Shown one piece after another: positions 8,913 to 17,141 of a stretch of DNA of 64,000 bases. The DNA comes from Sphaerisporangium perillae (GTDB lineage Bacteria; Actinomycetota; Actinomycetes; Streptosporangiales; Streptosporangiaceae), in the NCBI RefSeq assembly GCF_023276435.1, contig NZ_JALLPO010000025.1:62001-126000 (forward strand). The letters are read 5' to 3'. Each line of letters starts with the position of its first letter. Within the stretch, counting starts at the first letter, position 1. The position numbers and the translations under genes are program-made. The notes beneath the pieces are model-generated. The model saw nothing but the letters and a program-made list of their open reading frames with translations. It did not search any database and was not told where the DNA came from.

Positions 8913-10700
8913 TTAGCGCAGCTCTCCGGGGGCCGGCACCGTGAAGGAGACGGGGCCGCTGGGCGTGCGCACGGTGACCTTGCCGCCAGTGCAGGTGATC
9001 TCGGGGTCGGCGGCGCCGGGCACGATCACGCTCAGCACGGCGCCGGCAGGCGGGGAGATCACCGTGGGGGCCGGAGTCCTCTTCAGATAGGACGGCGAGA
9101 CCCAGCCCTGGAAGGGACTGGACTTTCCGGCTTGTACCGATTGCCCGGTGAGGGGCTCGCACGAGGACGCGTTCATCTGGGCCAGCGTCACCCTCCAACC
9201 CTTGCCCGCCGGTCCCGCACCCGATCCGTCGCCGCTACCACCCTCGTCCCCGGTTCCGGTTCCGGTTCCGAGGACCACTCTGCCGTCCTTGTCGGAGAGC
9301 ACCTCGAGGGACGGGGAGAAGTGCCAGATGGGTGATACTCGCGATCCCGCCGGCGCGGTGTCCAGTACGGCCATCAGGTCCTTGCCGTGGTTCACCAGTA
9401 CCGATCGGCCGCGGACGACCCCGTACGCCTGGTCGGTGAGCCGGTACGACTGCCGGGTGGCGCCGATCGACCGGCCGGCGAGCGTGGTCGGCGTTCCCGG
9501 GCGGAACCTCGCGCCGGCCACGACCGGGACGTTGTGCGCCTCCGCGGACGTCGTCCAGAACTGGTAGGGCGTCTTCTCGTAGGAGTGGAAACCCGCTTCG
9601 ACCAGGATGTCGCGTCGTTGCGCGTGGTAGGTCACGCCCATGTGGTCCTCGTGCCCGTGGAACCTGCGCCCGGGGCCGAACCTGATCGAGTAGTACGCCG
9701 CGTCCTCGCTGTCCCAGGCGGTCCTGCCGAACACGTAGCCGCCGCCGAACACCTTCACCGTCGCCGCCTCGTGCGGGTAGCCCTTCGGGCGCAGGTCGGC
9801 GGGGCTGTCCCCGAGCGGCACCATGCGGCCGTCGGGCTGCGTGGCGTGCGCGATGTAGGTCTCCAGCGCCCGCCGGCGGGCCACGAGATCGTCCGGCACG
9901 GCCGTGCGACAGTCCTTGATCATGGTCATCACGATGCCGAGGCGCTCGTGGACGTACAGCCCATACCGGGGGGCCTGCTCCTGGAGGACGCCCTGCTTGT
10001 CGATGGCGATCCGCCCCGATGCGGTCATCCTGCGCAGGGCCAGGTCCTTCCAGCCCTCGTCGTGCAGCCGGCAGGCGATGCTCAGCAGCGCGATGTCCTG
10101 GTCCAGACCGTGGTTGTGCCCCTGCTTGTACAGCGCGGGATCGGCGAGGGCGGCGGCGTGCTCGGCCAGGCCGCCCGCCAGCCAGCCGGCCTTCACGTAC
10201 TTGCTGAGGCAGACCAGGACCGGTGCCCGGAGCGCGATCGCGTGCTCGGCCCAGGCCCACTCATCGGTGCCGGACGCGCCACGCGGGTTGTCGTGCACCC
10301 AGTCCTCGGCGATCGCGACGGCACGGTCGAGGTAGTCCTGCCGCCTGGTCGTCTCGTAGGCCAGGATCAGGTTGCCGATCCAGCGCAGCGAGTGGAAGTC
10401 GAGCGCCCAGGACCGGTTCCGGTACGGGTCGAGGTGCCAGTCGATGTCCTTGCCGATGGAGAACGCCGGAAGGCCGGCGAGCGCCAGCCTGCCCTTCATC
10501 ACGTCCGCCGCCCCGACGGCGGCGGACTGGTCGACTCGGCATTTCACCCCGTTCGCGCTCGCCGCGAGCGACGGGGTGGCGGGCTGGGTCAGCTTGATGA
10601 CGCAGGCCACGATGATCGCCACCAGGAGGACGAGCTGCGCGAGGGGCGCCCATATACGGCTGCGGCGTCCTCGGCTGGACGGCTGGTCCTGCTGTGTCAT
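8913..10700 (-). CDS. Membrane-anchored heparinase II/III-type polysaccharide lyase
   Basis: 595 residues from ATG at 10700, chosen because GGAG lies 6 bases upstream (an upstream GTG at 10748 adds 16 unlikely residues). One N-terminal membrane helix (about 18-42) places the rest outside. An alpha/alpha-toroid region contains HNHGLDQDIALL, resembling the Asn-His catalytic segment of heparinase/alginate lyases, and a later beta-sandwich part contains RFHGHEDHMGVTYH with likely metal/catalytic His residues. It probably cleaves uronate-containing polysaccharide and may remodel the cell's own glycan. A low-complexity GTGTGTGDEGGSGDG linker lies near the C-terminus. Substrate not predictable. Confidence 0.8.
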   Translation of the reverse strand: MTQQDQPSSRGRRSRIWAPLAQLVLLVAIIVACVIKLTQPATPSLAASANGVKCRVDQSAAVGAADVMKGRLALAGLPAFSIGKDIDWHLDPYRNRSWALDFHSLRWIGNLILAYETTRRQDYLDRAVAIAEDWVHDNPRGASGTDEWAWAEHAIALRAPVLVCLSKYVKAGWLAGGLAEHAAALADPALYKQGHNHGLDQDIALLSIACRLHDEGWKDLALRRMTASGRIAIDKQGVLQEQAPRYGLYVHERLGIVMTMIKDCRTAVPDDLVARRRALETYIAHATQPDGRMVPLGDSPADLRPKGYPHEAATVKVFGGGYVFGRTAWDSEDAAYYSIRFGPGRRFHGHEDHMGVTYHAQRRDILVEAGFHSYEKTPYQFWTTSAEAHNVPVVAGARFRPGTPTTLAGRSIGATRQSYRLTDQAYGVVRGRSVLVNHGKDLMAVLDTAPAGSRVSPIWHFSPSLEVLSDKDGRVVLGTGTGTGDEGGSGDGSGAGPAGKGWRVTLAQMNASSCEPLTGQSVQAGKSSPFQGWVSPSYLKRTPAPTVISPPAGAVLSVIVPGAADPEITCTGGKVTVRTPSGPVSFTVPAPGELR

Positions 10701-11188
10701 GAGGTCTCCGGATCGGCTGGGACGGGCCGCGCACGGAAAGAGGGACAAGCAAGCGATTGCTCAAAACCCGGGCACGACGGAATGGCGGAACGGCGAAAGA
10801 AAAGGCGGGAAGGTTTGATCGCGCGCCTAGGGCAGCGCGTGGCGCGCTACCGGTGGCCGGCGGCTGAGGAACCCGCCTCGCCGGCCTCGTCCCGACGCGA
10901 GACGCATGTGCCCGGGTTCATGATCGCCCCCCTTTGCCGGACACAGCGTTAGATCACGCGGCTCCACGCAAGGTTGATAACGATCAGGTCTCGGCGCGCC
11001 CCGAACGGGCCGCCGTCCCGGCCGGAGTCCCTGTGGACCCTCCGGCCGGGCACGACCACCGGTCCGCTACGACACCTCACCTGTGTCTCTCCCGATCCAC
11101 GCGTTTCGCTTTCACCGGCGGACTTCAGCCTGCGCGCACGGCCCTGCCTGAACTCGGTCAAGGGATGTGAACGATAGGGTGCGCCATT
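10701..11188. other. Divergent intergenic region, no gene seen
   Basis: About 490 bases upstream of both the heparinase gene and the glycerophosphodiesterase gene. Short GC-rich inverted segments are present around 10825-10900, but no recognised riboswitch, tRNA or convincing small ORF was found. The leader on the heparinase side is long enough to hold control elements. Confidence 0.4.
11175..11188 (+). promoter_or_regulatory. Putative leaderless -10 element
   Basis: TAGGGT (11175-11180) lies 8 bases before the GTG start at 11189, the spacing expected when transcription starts at or next to the initiation codon. Confidence 0.4.
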
Positions 11189-12109
11189 GTGCAGGTGGAG
11201 ATACACGGCCACCGGGGGGCACGGGGCCTGCGCCCGGAGAACACCCTCCCCGGCATGGCCTACACGCTGGGGCTCGGCGTCCACGCCATCGAGTTCGACG
11301 TCGCGCTGACCGCCGACCGCCGGCTCGTCCTCACCCATGATCTGACCGTATCGGCGGTGACCAGCGCCGACACGGGCCCGGCGATCCCGGGGGACCCCGC
11401 GTTCCCCTACGTCGGCAAGCCGATCCGCTCGCTGACCCTTCAGCAGCTGCGCACCCTGGACGTGGGGGTGCGTCACCCGAAGTCCAAGTCAGACCGCTTC
11501 GTCCGCACGCAGCTCCCCATCCCGGGGGCTCGCATGCCCACGCTCGGCTCCGTTCTGGCGCTGGTGGAGGCCTACGGCGCGGACGAGGTGCGGTTGCACG
11601 TCGAGCTGAAGTCCGACCCGACCCGCCCGGACCTGTCCGGCGATCCACGCGAGCTGACCGAGCTCGTGGTCGCGGAGCTCGACCGGCACGGGCGGCTGGA
11701 CGGGGCGGCGATCCTCAGCTTCGACTGGCGCGTGCTGCGCGTCGCCGAGGGCCTCGTCGCCAGGCGCTACGCCTTGGTGGAGAAGGCGACGCTGACGCCG
11801 GCGTGGCTCGGGCTCGACCATGTCGCCGAGTTCGGCGGCGACATCGCCGCGGCGGCCGCGTCGATCGGCGCCACGACGCTGTCCCCCGACGGTGTGCTGG
11901 TCGACGAGGAGCTGATGAGCAGGGCCGCCGCCGCAGGGCTGCCGGTCGCCGTCTGGACGGTCAACGACCCCGAGGAGGCGGCGCGCCTGATCGACCTCGG
12001 CGTCATGGGCGTGGTCACGGACTACCCCGACCGGATGCGCGAGCTGTGGACGCGCCGCGGGCTCCCGCTCCCCCGGCCCGCCGCCGCGCTGCGTCCCGCC
12101 CCCGCCTGA
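11189..12109 (+). CDS. Glycerophosphodiester phosphodiesterase
   Basis: 306 residues. Hydrolyses glycerophosphodiesters to glycerol-3-phosphate and an alcohol. The N-terminus HGHRGARGLRPENTLPG has the HRG...PENT catalytic/metal signature; EFDVALTADRRLVLTHDL supplies the E-x-D metal ligands and the second His, and HVELKSD the later Glu/Lys. The C-terminus contains the usual VAVWTVNDPEEAARLIDLGV segment. No signal peptide, so it is probably cytoplasmic. GTG start with a TAGGGT element 8 bases upstream. Monocistronic, with a hairpin just after the stop. Confidence 0.92.
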   Translation: MQVEIHGHRGARGLRPENTLPGMAYTLGLGVHAIEFDVALTADRRLVLTHDLTVSAVTSADTGPAIPGDPAFPYVGKPIRSLTLQQLRTLDVGVRHPKSKSDRFVRTQLPIPGARMPTLGSVLALVEAYGADEVRLHVELKSDPTRPDLSGDPRELTELVVAELDRHGRLDGAAILSFDWRVLRVAEGLVARRYALVEKATLTPAWLGLDHVAEFGGDIAAAAASIGATTLSPDGVLVDEELMSRAAAAGLPVAVWTVNDPEEAARLIDLGVMGVVTDYPDRMRELWTRRGLPLPRPAAALRPAPA

Positions 12110-12110
12110 C

Positions 12111-12132
12111 CTCGCCGCGGCTTTCCGGCGAG
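12111..12132. terminator. Hairpin after the phosphodiesterase gene
   Basis: CTCGCCG (12111-12117) and CGGCGAG (12126-12132) flank an 8-base loop immediately after the stop codon. Confidence 0.5.
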
Positions 12133-12207
12133 TCCCAACATCAACTACAGCCCTCGCGGGAGTATGGTGCGAGGAACTGAAGCCAGGACGCCAATGGGAG
12201 GTCGCCG

Positions 12208-13038
12208 ATGCAGGCGGAGCCGGAGATGTCGAGGTGGGCCACCGAGCGCTTCGGCGAGCGCGCCGCCGCGGTGCGGGGCCAGCTCGCCGCGTCCCTCCTG
12301 GAGGCCGCCACCAACGCCCAGGACGCCCAGAAGTCATCCAGAAGCGACAAACGGTACGCCTACGGGTCCACGCTCATGGCACGCCGCTACGAGGCGCTCG
12401 TCGACGGGTTCAGGAACGAGCCCGGTTTCCAGGTCGTCAGGCCGTACGGCTCTCCGCACCACCTGGTCGTGCTCGACGGCAACCTGCTCCTGCCGTTCCG
12501 CTACGCCGAGGACGACACGACCCCGATCAGCGAGGGCCGGGTCAGCGACGGCCGCGTCTCCGCGCTGGTCCGCGAGCTGTTCACCCGCTTCGGCCCGCAG
12601 ACCCGCTACTACCAGGAAGAGCTCGAACTCGGCGTGGACGAGGCGGAGGAGGCCGCGGGACTGGCGGAGCTGGCCGCGGCGCGTCCCCTGCTCGCGCAGC
12701 TTCCCGACGACACCCGCCTCATCCCGGTCGCCTACGCCGCGAACGCCCAGGCCAGCCTGCTCAAGGTCTACTGGGGCGAAGCCGAGCTCATCGACGACAT
12801 GGGCCGCGTCCACTGGATCCACTGCGAGCAGATCCCTCTGCTGACGGCCCTGCCCTGGGTCGCGCAGGTCCTTCCCGACGCGGAGCCGGACGTCGCGGCG
12901 CGCTTCGACCGGGGCGCCGAGCCCGACCTCACCCTCACCAGGCGGCCCGCGGCCGAACGCGCGAATGGCATGATCTTCCCCGTGAACAGCGAGACCACCG
13001 CCGAGCCTCCGATCGCCGGCGCCGGCGAGCGGCCCTGA
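12208..13038 (+). CDS. Protein of unknown function paired with an XRE-peptidase
   Basis: 276 residues; GGGAGG 7 bases before the ATG. No family recognised with certainty. It is soluble and acidic, with an N-terminal helical part (RWATERFGERAAAVRGQLAASLLEAA), then alternating strands such as HHLVVLDGNLLLPFRYAEDD and TRLIPVAYAANAQASLLKVYWGEAELID. The last 40 residues look disordered. It lies 55 bases upstream of an XRE-ImmA/IrrE fusion, and the pair is likely one operon. By analogy with other ImmA/IrrE-linked pairs it may be the partner or target of the peptidase, or a toxin; this is inference. Confidence 0.6.
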   Translation: MQAEPEMSRWATERFGERAAAVRGQLAASLLEAATNAQDAQKSSRSDKRYAYGSTLMARRYEALVDGFRNEPGFQVVRPYGSPHHLVVLDGNLLLPFRYAEDDTTPISEGRVSDGRVSALVRELFTRFGPQTRYYQEELELGVDEAEEAAGLAELAAARPLLAQLPDDTRLIPVAYAANAQASLLKVYWGEAELIDDMGRVHWIHCEQIPLLTALPWVAQVLPDAEPDVAARFDRGAEPDLTLTRRPAAERANGMIFPVNSETTAEPPIAGAGERP

Positions 13039-13056
13039 GAAGGGCCGCGGCCGGAT

Positions 13057-13124
13057 CCGATGAACGACCGTCAGAACGACCGAGGCCGGGCCGATGAACG
13101 ACCGTGACAACGACCGAGGCCGGG
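13057..13124 (+). repeat. 34-bp tandem duplication over a start codon
   Basis: Units 13057-13090 and 13091-13124 differ only in a CAG/GAC triplet. Each carries the start CCGATGAACGACCGT. Because 34 is not a multiple of 3, the first ATG (13060) runs into TGA at 13105-13107 after 15 codons, while the second ATG (13094) opens the XRE-ImmA/IrrE gene. Confidence 0.85.
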
Positions 13125-14308
13125 TCCGCCTCCTGGACGCCTCCGGGGCGGCCGGACGCGGGCGGCCCGGGGGCCGTGGCGGGCCCAGCCCGCAGGCCGT
13201 GGCCGACGCCTTCGACCAGGCACGGCTCACCCAGGCGCGGCGGCTGGCCGGGATGACCAAGAAGGATCTCGCGGAGCGCGTGGGCGTGACCCCGGCGGCG
13301 ATCGGGCAGTACGAGACCGGCATGACCCACCCCCGGCCCGACCTCATCCCGCGCCTCGCCGACGTCCTCGTCGTCCCGCCCGCGTTCTTCCTGTCAGGAC
13401 GGCCGCACGGCAAGCTCGACGGGTCCATGGCGCACTTCCGCAGCCTGCGCTCCACCCGTGTGCACCAGCGGGCCAAGGCCGTGGCGTTCGTCGAGCAGGT
13501 GTGGGAGCTCACCCATGCCCTGGAGAAGCGCGTCCAGCTCCCGCCGGTGGACCTTCCCGGCTTCTCCGGCGGGGAGGTCCATTCGGGGGTCGAGCTGCCA
13601 CGCGACCCGGCCGCGGCCGCCCGGGCGCTGCGCGCCCACTGGGGACTCGGCACCGGGCCGATCTCGCACCTCGTGCGCCACATGGAGGCGCATGGGATCG
13701 TCGTGGTCTTCCCTCCGCCCGACGAGGACGCCACCACGGTGGACGCCTTCTCGACCTCGCAGCTGCCGCGGCCGATCGTGGTCCTGACCGCCAACCGCTT
13801 CGACGACATCCACCGCTACCGGTTCACCGCCGCCCACGAGCTGGGCCATCTCGTCCTGCACGGCGAGACGGCGGCGGGCGACGTCCAGCAGGAGCGGGAG
13901 GCCGACACCTTCGCCGCCGAGTTCCTGACCCCGCGCGACAGCATCCTGCCCGACCTGCCCCGCCGCCTCGACCTGCGCCGCCTGGCCGAGCTGCGCCACA
14001 CCTGGGGCGTGTCGGTGGACTCCCTCCTCTACCGCTGCCGCGAGGTGGGCCTGCTCTCGGACTCCTCGGCGAGCCGCGCCTACCAGCGTCTGCGCACCCT
14101 GCGCGACCAGCCCGGCTTCACCGGCGAGCCCATCACGGGCTACCCCGGGGAGCACCCGGTCCTGCTTCGCCAGGCGTTCGACCTCGCGGCGGCCGAGACC
14201 GGCCTCACGATGCCCGACCTCGCCGCCCGGCTCGCCTGGCATCTCCCCCGCGTCCGCGAACTGCTGGGGCTCCACGACCACCGCCCCAAACTCCGCATAG
14301 TGCCCTAG
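13094..14308 (+). CDS. XRE regulator fused to ImmA/IrrE metallopeptidase
   Basis: 404 residues. An XRE helix-turn-helix (about 44-95, AGMTKKDLAERVGVTPAAIGQYE) is followed by an ImmA/IrrE-type domain with the zinc motif HELGH at 248-252 and a downstream EREADTFAAEFL segment providing the third ligand. Such proteins bind DNA and cleave a partner repressor or regulator under stress. The start at 13094 lies in the second copy of a tandem repeat and lacks a strong ribosome site. The 12208-13038 protein upstream is the obvious partner. Domain calls are firm; the cue and target are unknown. Confidence 0.88.
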   Translation: MNDRDNDRGRVRLLDASGAAGRGRPGGRGGPSPQAVADAFDQARLTQARRLAGMTKKDLAERVGVTPAAIGQYETGMTHPRPDLIPRLADVLVVPPAFFLSGRPHGKLDGSMAHFRSLRSTRVHQRAKAVAFVEQVWELTHALEKRVQLPPVDLPGFSGGEVHSGVELPRDPAAAARALRAHWGLGTGPISHLVRHMEAHGIVVVFPPPDEDATTVDAFSTSQLPRPIVVLTANRFDDIHRYRFTAAHELGHLVLHGETAAGDVQQEREADTFAAEFLTPRDSILPDLPRRLDLRRLAELRHTWGVSVDSLLYRCREVGLLSDSSASRAYQRLRTLRDQPGFTGEPITGYPGEHPVLLRQAFDLAAAETGLTMPDLAARLAWHLPRVRELLGLHDHRPKLRIVP

Positions 14309-14451
14309 ACCATCGGCCCGGCGCCTCGGCCTCCGTGAAGGCACTGGCAGCGCCCTGGTACTGCGCGTTGGCCATATCTGACACAGGGTGGCAGGTACGG
14401 GCGGTAGCGTCACCGGTCGGTCGCCGTTGGTGTGACCAGAAGAGGAGGTAG

Positions 14452-14652
14452 CGCTGTGCGCTCGCGAGCATCGACCCGGCGGCCTACGCGCCCGAGGAGA
14501 TGCGGATCGGCAGGCGCGAGTTGTACATGTACTTCCCCGACGGCCTGCGCCGCACGAAGCTGCCGCCCCTGCCGGAGAAGCGGTCGAACGTCATCGCCAC
14601 GGTGCGCAATTGGAACACGGTCACGAAGCTTCTGCCCCTGGCCGAGGGTTGA
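14452..14652 (+). pseudogene. 3' remnant of a DUF1697 gene
   Basis: Frame 1 from the TAG at 14449 encodes a C-terminal DUF1697 segment: IDPAAYAPEEM, then GRRELYMYFPDGLRRTKL and the closing signature VRNWNTVTKLLPLAEG. Members are usually about 180 residues; only some 65 remain and the 5' two-thirds is absent. A GTG with AGGAGG at 14456 is out of frame. An ATG at 14500 could give 50 residues, but without the N-terminal half it is unlikely to work. Confidence 0.75.
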
Positions 14653-14754
14653 GCCGGACACACCGGCCCGCCTCGGCCTCCGCGGTGCGCCGTAGGAGGT
14701 GTCCCTGCCGGCGGCGGTTGCGGCGGCGGGGAGGGCAGGAGTTAGTCTCGGGCG

Positions 14755-14850
14755 GACAGAACGCGGGAGTCCGGCGCACCGGGCTGAGAGTGTGGCTGGC
14801 GCGGCCACAGACCGCTCGAACCTGACCGGGTCATGCCGGCGTAGGGAGTT
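14755..14850 (+). promoter_or_regulatory. TPP (thiamine pyrophosphate) riboswitch
   Basis: Contains the conserved GGGCTGAGAG (14781-14790), the CGAACCTGA core (14817-14825) and the 3' part GGGTCATGCCGGCG... ending TAGGGAG at 14842-14848. The final GGGAG is also the ribosome site of tenA, 8 bases before its ATG, so thiamine pyrophosphate binding should block translation by holding the P1 region closed. Confidence 0.93.
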
Positions 14851-14856
14851 GTATCC

Positions 14857-15552
14857 ATGGCGACGTCCGAGTTCACCGTCCTCCGGTCGCGGCCGTACAG
14901 CGAGGAGCTGTGGGAGGCGATCACGCCGATCTACAAGGCGATCCTTGCGCACCCGTTCATCAGCGGCCTGGTGGACGGCACGCTGCCGCGCGAGGCCTTC
15001 CGGCACTTCGTCGTGCAGGACTCGCACTACCTGCGCGACTACGCCCGCGCGCTGGCCGTCTGCGCCGCCAGGGCGCCGGGCGAGGACGACGTGCGGGCCT
15101 TCGCGAGCGACGCCGTGGGCGCCATCGCCGCGGAGCAGGAGATGCACGCGGCGTTCATGGCCGATCTGGGCGGCTCGGCCGAGCGGGCCGCGGAGCTGCC
15201 GGTGGGGCCGACCACGCGGGCCTACACCAGCTACCTGCTGGCCACGGTGTACGGCGGGTCGTTCCTCGACGGTCTCGCCGCGGTGCTTCCCTGCTACTGG
15301 ATCTACGCCCGCGTGGGCGAGGCGCTGCTGGAGGAGTCCTCGCCGGACCCGCTGTACCGGCGCTGGATCGCCGCCTACGGGGATGAGGCCTTCCAGAGCG
15401 TGGTCCGCCGGGTGGTGGCCCTCGCCGACCGCACCGGAGCGGAGGCGACCGAAGCCCAGCGCGACCGCGCCCTCGAGCACTTCGTCACGACGTCGCGCTA
15501 CGAGTGGATGTTCTGGGACGCGGCCTGGCGCAAGGAGACCTGGCCGGTCTGA
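14857..15552 (+). CDS. tenA: TenA aminopyrimidine aminohydrolase (thiaminase II)
   Basis: 231 residues, full length for TenA. Salvages base-degraded thiamine by hydrolysing aminopyrimidines. The N-terminus FTVLRSRPYSEELW, the segment FVVQDSHYLRDYARAL with its Asp/Tyr active-site positions, the nucleophile Cys146 in LPCYWIYARVGE, and the C-terminal YEWMFWDAAW with its Glu are all present. It is preceded directly by a TPP riboswitch, so it is expressed when thiamine is scarce. No other thiamine gene is next to it. Confidence 0.93.
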   Translation: MATSEFTVLRSRPYSEELWEAITPIYKAILAHPFISGLVDGTLPREAFRHFVVQDSHYLRDYARALAVCAARAPGEDDVRAFASDAVGAIAAEQEMHAAFMADLGGSAERAAELPVGPTTRAYTSYLLATVYGGSFLDGLAAVLPCYWIYARVGEALLEESSPDPLYRRWIAAYGDEAFQSVVRRVVALADRTGAEATEAQRDRALEHFVTTSRYEWMFWDAAWRKETWPV

Positions 15553-15613
15553 CCGGCGGCGGCGTCCGGCCGGACGGCGCCAGGGCGCGAGGTCCGGACG
15601 GATCGCCGGTCCG

Positions 15614-16747
15614 TCACAGCCAGCTGTTGCGGCGGAAGCCCCGGTAGAGCAGGGAGCAGATGACCAGCATCACGCCGATGACCAGCGGATAACCCCAGAC
15701 GGCGGACAGCTCGGGCATGTGGGTGAAGTTCATGCCGTAGATGCCGGCGATCATCGTGGGCACCGAGATGATGGCCACCCAGGCCGAGATCTTGCGCATG
15801 TCCTCGTTCGCGAGGGCGTTGGACCTGGCGAGGGCCGCCTGCAGGATGGAGTTGCACAGCTCGTTCGACGACTCCACCTGCTCGCAGACCCGCGAGAGGT
15901 GGTCGACGACGTCACGGAAGTACTCGCGCATCTCCGAGGGGATCATGCGGCGCTGCGGCAGGGCTCCCAAGGGGGTCTGCAGCGGCGTCACGGCCCGCTT
16001 CATCTCGATCATCTCGCGCTTGAGCTGGTAGATGCGGCCGATGTCGCGGGAGCTCACGTCGGCGAAGACGGCCGCCTCGACCTCCTCCAGCTCGGCCTGC
16101 ATCTGGTCGGCCACGGAAAGGTACTTGTCGACGACGTGGTCGGCGATGGCGTGCAGCACCCCGGAAGGGCCGCGCGCGATCATCTTGGGCTTCTCCTCCA
16201 GGCGCTCGCGCACGTCCGCGAGCGGGCAGTGCTCGCCGTGGCGGACGGTGACCACGAAGTCGGGGCCGACGAACACCATGATCTCGCCGCTGGCGATGAT
16301 CTCACTGGAGGCGGTCAGCTCGTCGTGCTCCACATAGGCGATGGTCTTCAGCACCATGAACAGGGAGTCGCCGTAACGTTCCACTTTGGGCCGCTGGTGG
16401 GCCTTGATGGCGTCCTCGACGGCCAGCGGGTGCAGGCCGAACACCTCGGCCAGCCACTCGACCTCGGGAGCCTCCGGCTCGTGCAGACCGACCCAGACGT
16501 ACGCGCCGCCCGTCTCGGAGGTGGCGTTGTGCTCGCGCACCAGGCTGACGGCCTCCGGAATGCCGGAGACGCGGACACGCTTGCCGGCGACATAGGCGCC
16601 GTACTCCACCAGTGAGTCACGCGGCGGCACGCAGCGGCCGTTCACAGGCTCACGCCGCACCACACCGGCCGACGGCACGGCGCCGAGCCGGACGTGCGTG
16701 GTGCGCGGGTGCAGGTTGATCCGCTGAAAAAGGGTTGACGAGCGCAT
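15614..16747 (-). CDS. corA: CorA-type magnesium/cobalt transporter
   Basis: 377 residues. A cytoplasmic N-terminal funnel with long helices (about residues 60-310) is followed by two C-terminal membrane helices. The pore signature YGMNF lies at the end of the first helix, with the periplasmic loop THMPEL next and the positively charged tail RGFRRNSWL at the end. The start ATG at 16747 follows AAGGGA. Forms a pentameric channel-like Mg2+ uptake system in the family. Faces away from purD with a 394-base shared upstream region. Confidence 0.93.
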   Translation of the reverse strand: MRSSTLFQRINLHPRTTHVRLGAVPSAGVVRREPVNGRCVPPRDSLVEYGAYVAGKRVRVSGIPEAVSLVREHNATSETGGAYVWVGLHEPEAPEVEWLAEVFGLHPLAVEDAIKAHQRPKVERYGDSLFMVLKTIAYVEHDELTASSEIIASGEIMVFVGPDFVVTVRHGEHCPLADVRERLEEKPKMIARGPSGVLHAIADHVVDKYLSVADQMQAELEEVEAAVFADVSSRDIGRIYQLKREMIEMKRAVTPLQTPLGALPQRRMIPSEMREYFRDVVDHLSRVCEQVESSNELCNSILQAALARSNALANEDMRKISAWVAIISVPTMIAGIYGMNFTHMPELSAVWGYPLVIGVMLVICSLLYRGFRRNSWL

Positions 16748-16870
16748 GGCGGTCCCTTCCCGCCCGACATCATCGAACCTACGCGCGAAGTAAGGGATAA
16801 CGCGACCAACGTCGCGGAAGAAAAAGGCGCGTGGCTCTCAGTCGGACACCGAATTGGAGTGGTCGGGTTT

Positions 16871-16899
16871 GCGCACGACGTACGTGCGCGAGCACGTAC
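16871..16899. promoter_or_regulatory. Overlapping inverted repeats upstream of corA
   Basis: GTACGTGCGCGAGCACGTAC (16880-16899) has 8-bp arms around GCGA. An overlapping pair GCGCACG...CGTGCGC (16871-16889) uses part of the same bases, so the two hairpins exclude each other. Located about 125 bases before the corA start; could be an operator or an RNA switch in the corA leader. The rest of 16748-17129 shows no gene. Confidence 0.4.
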
Positions 16900-17129
16900 T
16901 GCTGGGATCACCAGAAGTCATCCCGATTCCACCTCCAATCGCATAAGAGACGGCTCAAAGCTGCCCTAACTTACCACAGGCACGCTTCAGCTCACAGCTT
17001 ACATCCCCCTTAGGCCCCCCGATCATGTGGAACTCGACAAAACGTCGCCATCAGCACTGTGAACACCAGCCATCGCTTGACCGACCTGCGGTTACACCGC
17101 CGCCGTCCGGTGACCCCAGAGCCGGCCCG

Positions 17130-17141
17130 TAGACTCCCCAC
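17130..17141 (+). promoter_or_regulatory. Leaderless -10 element of purD
   Basis: TAGACT (17130-17135) lies exactly 6 bases before the GTG, with no ribosome site between. This is the standard geometry for a leaderless actinobacterial mRNA. Confidence 0.6.

Noticed and set aside
14432-14695. ORF in frame 2 over the DUF1697 remnant
   Set aside because: Its Arg/Cys-rich product has no similarity; the DUF1697 signature is in frame 1.
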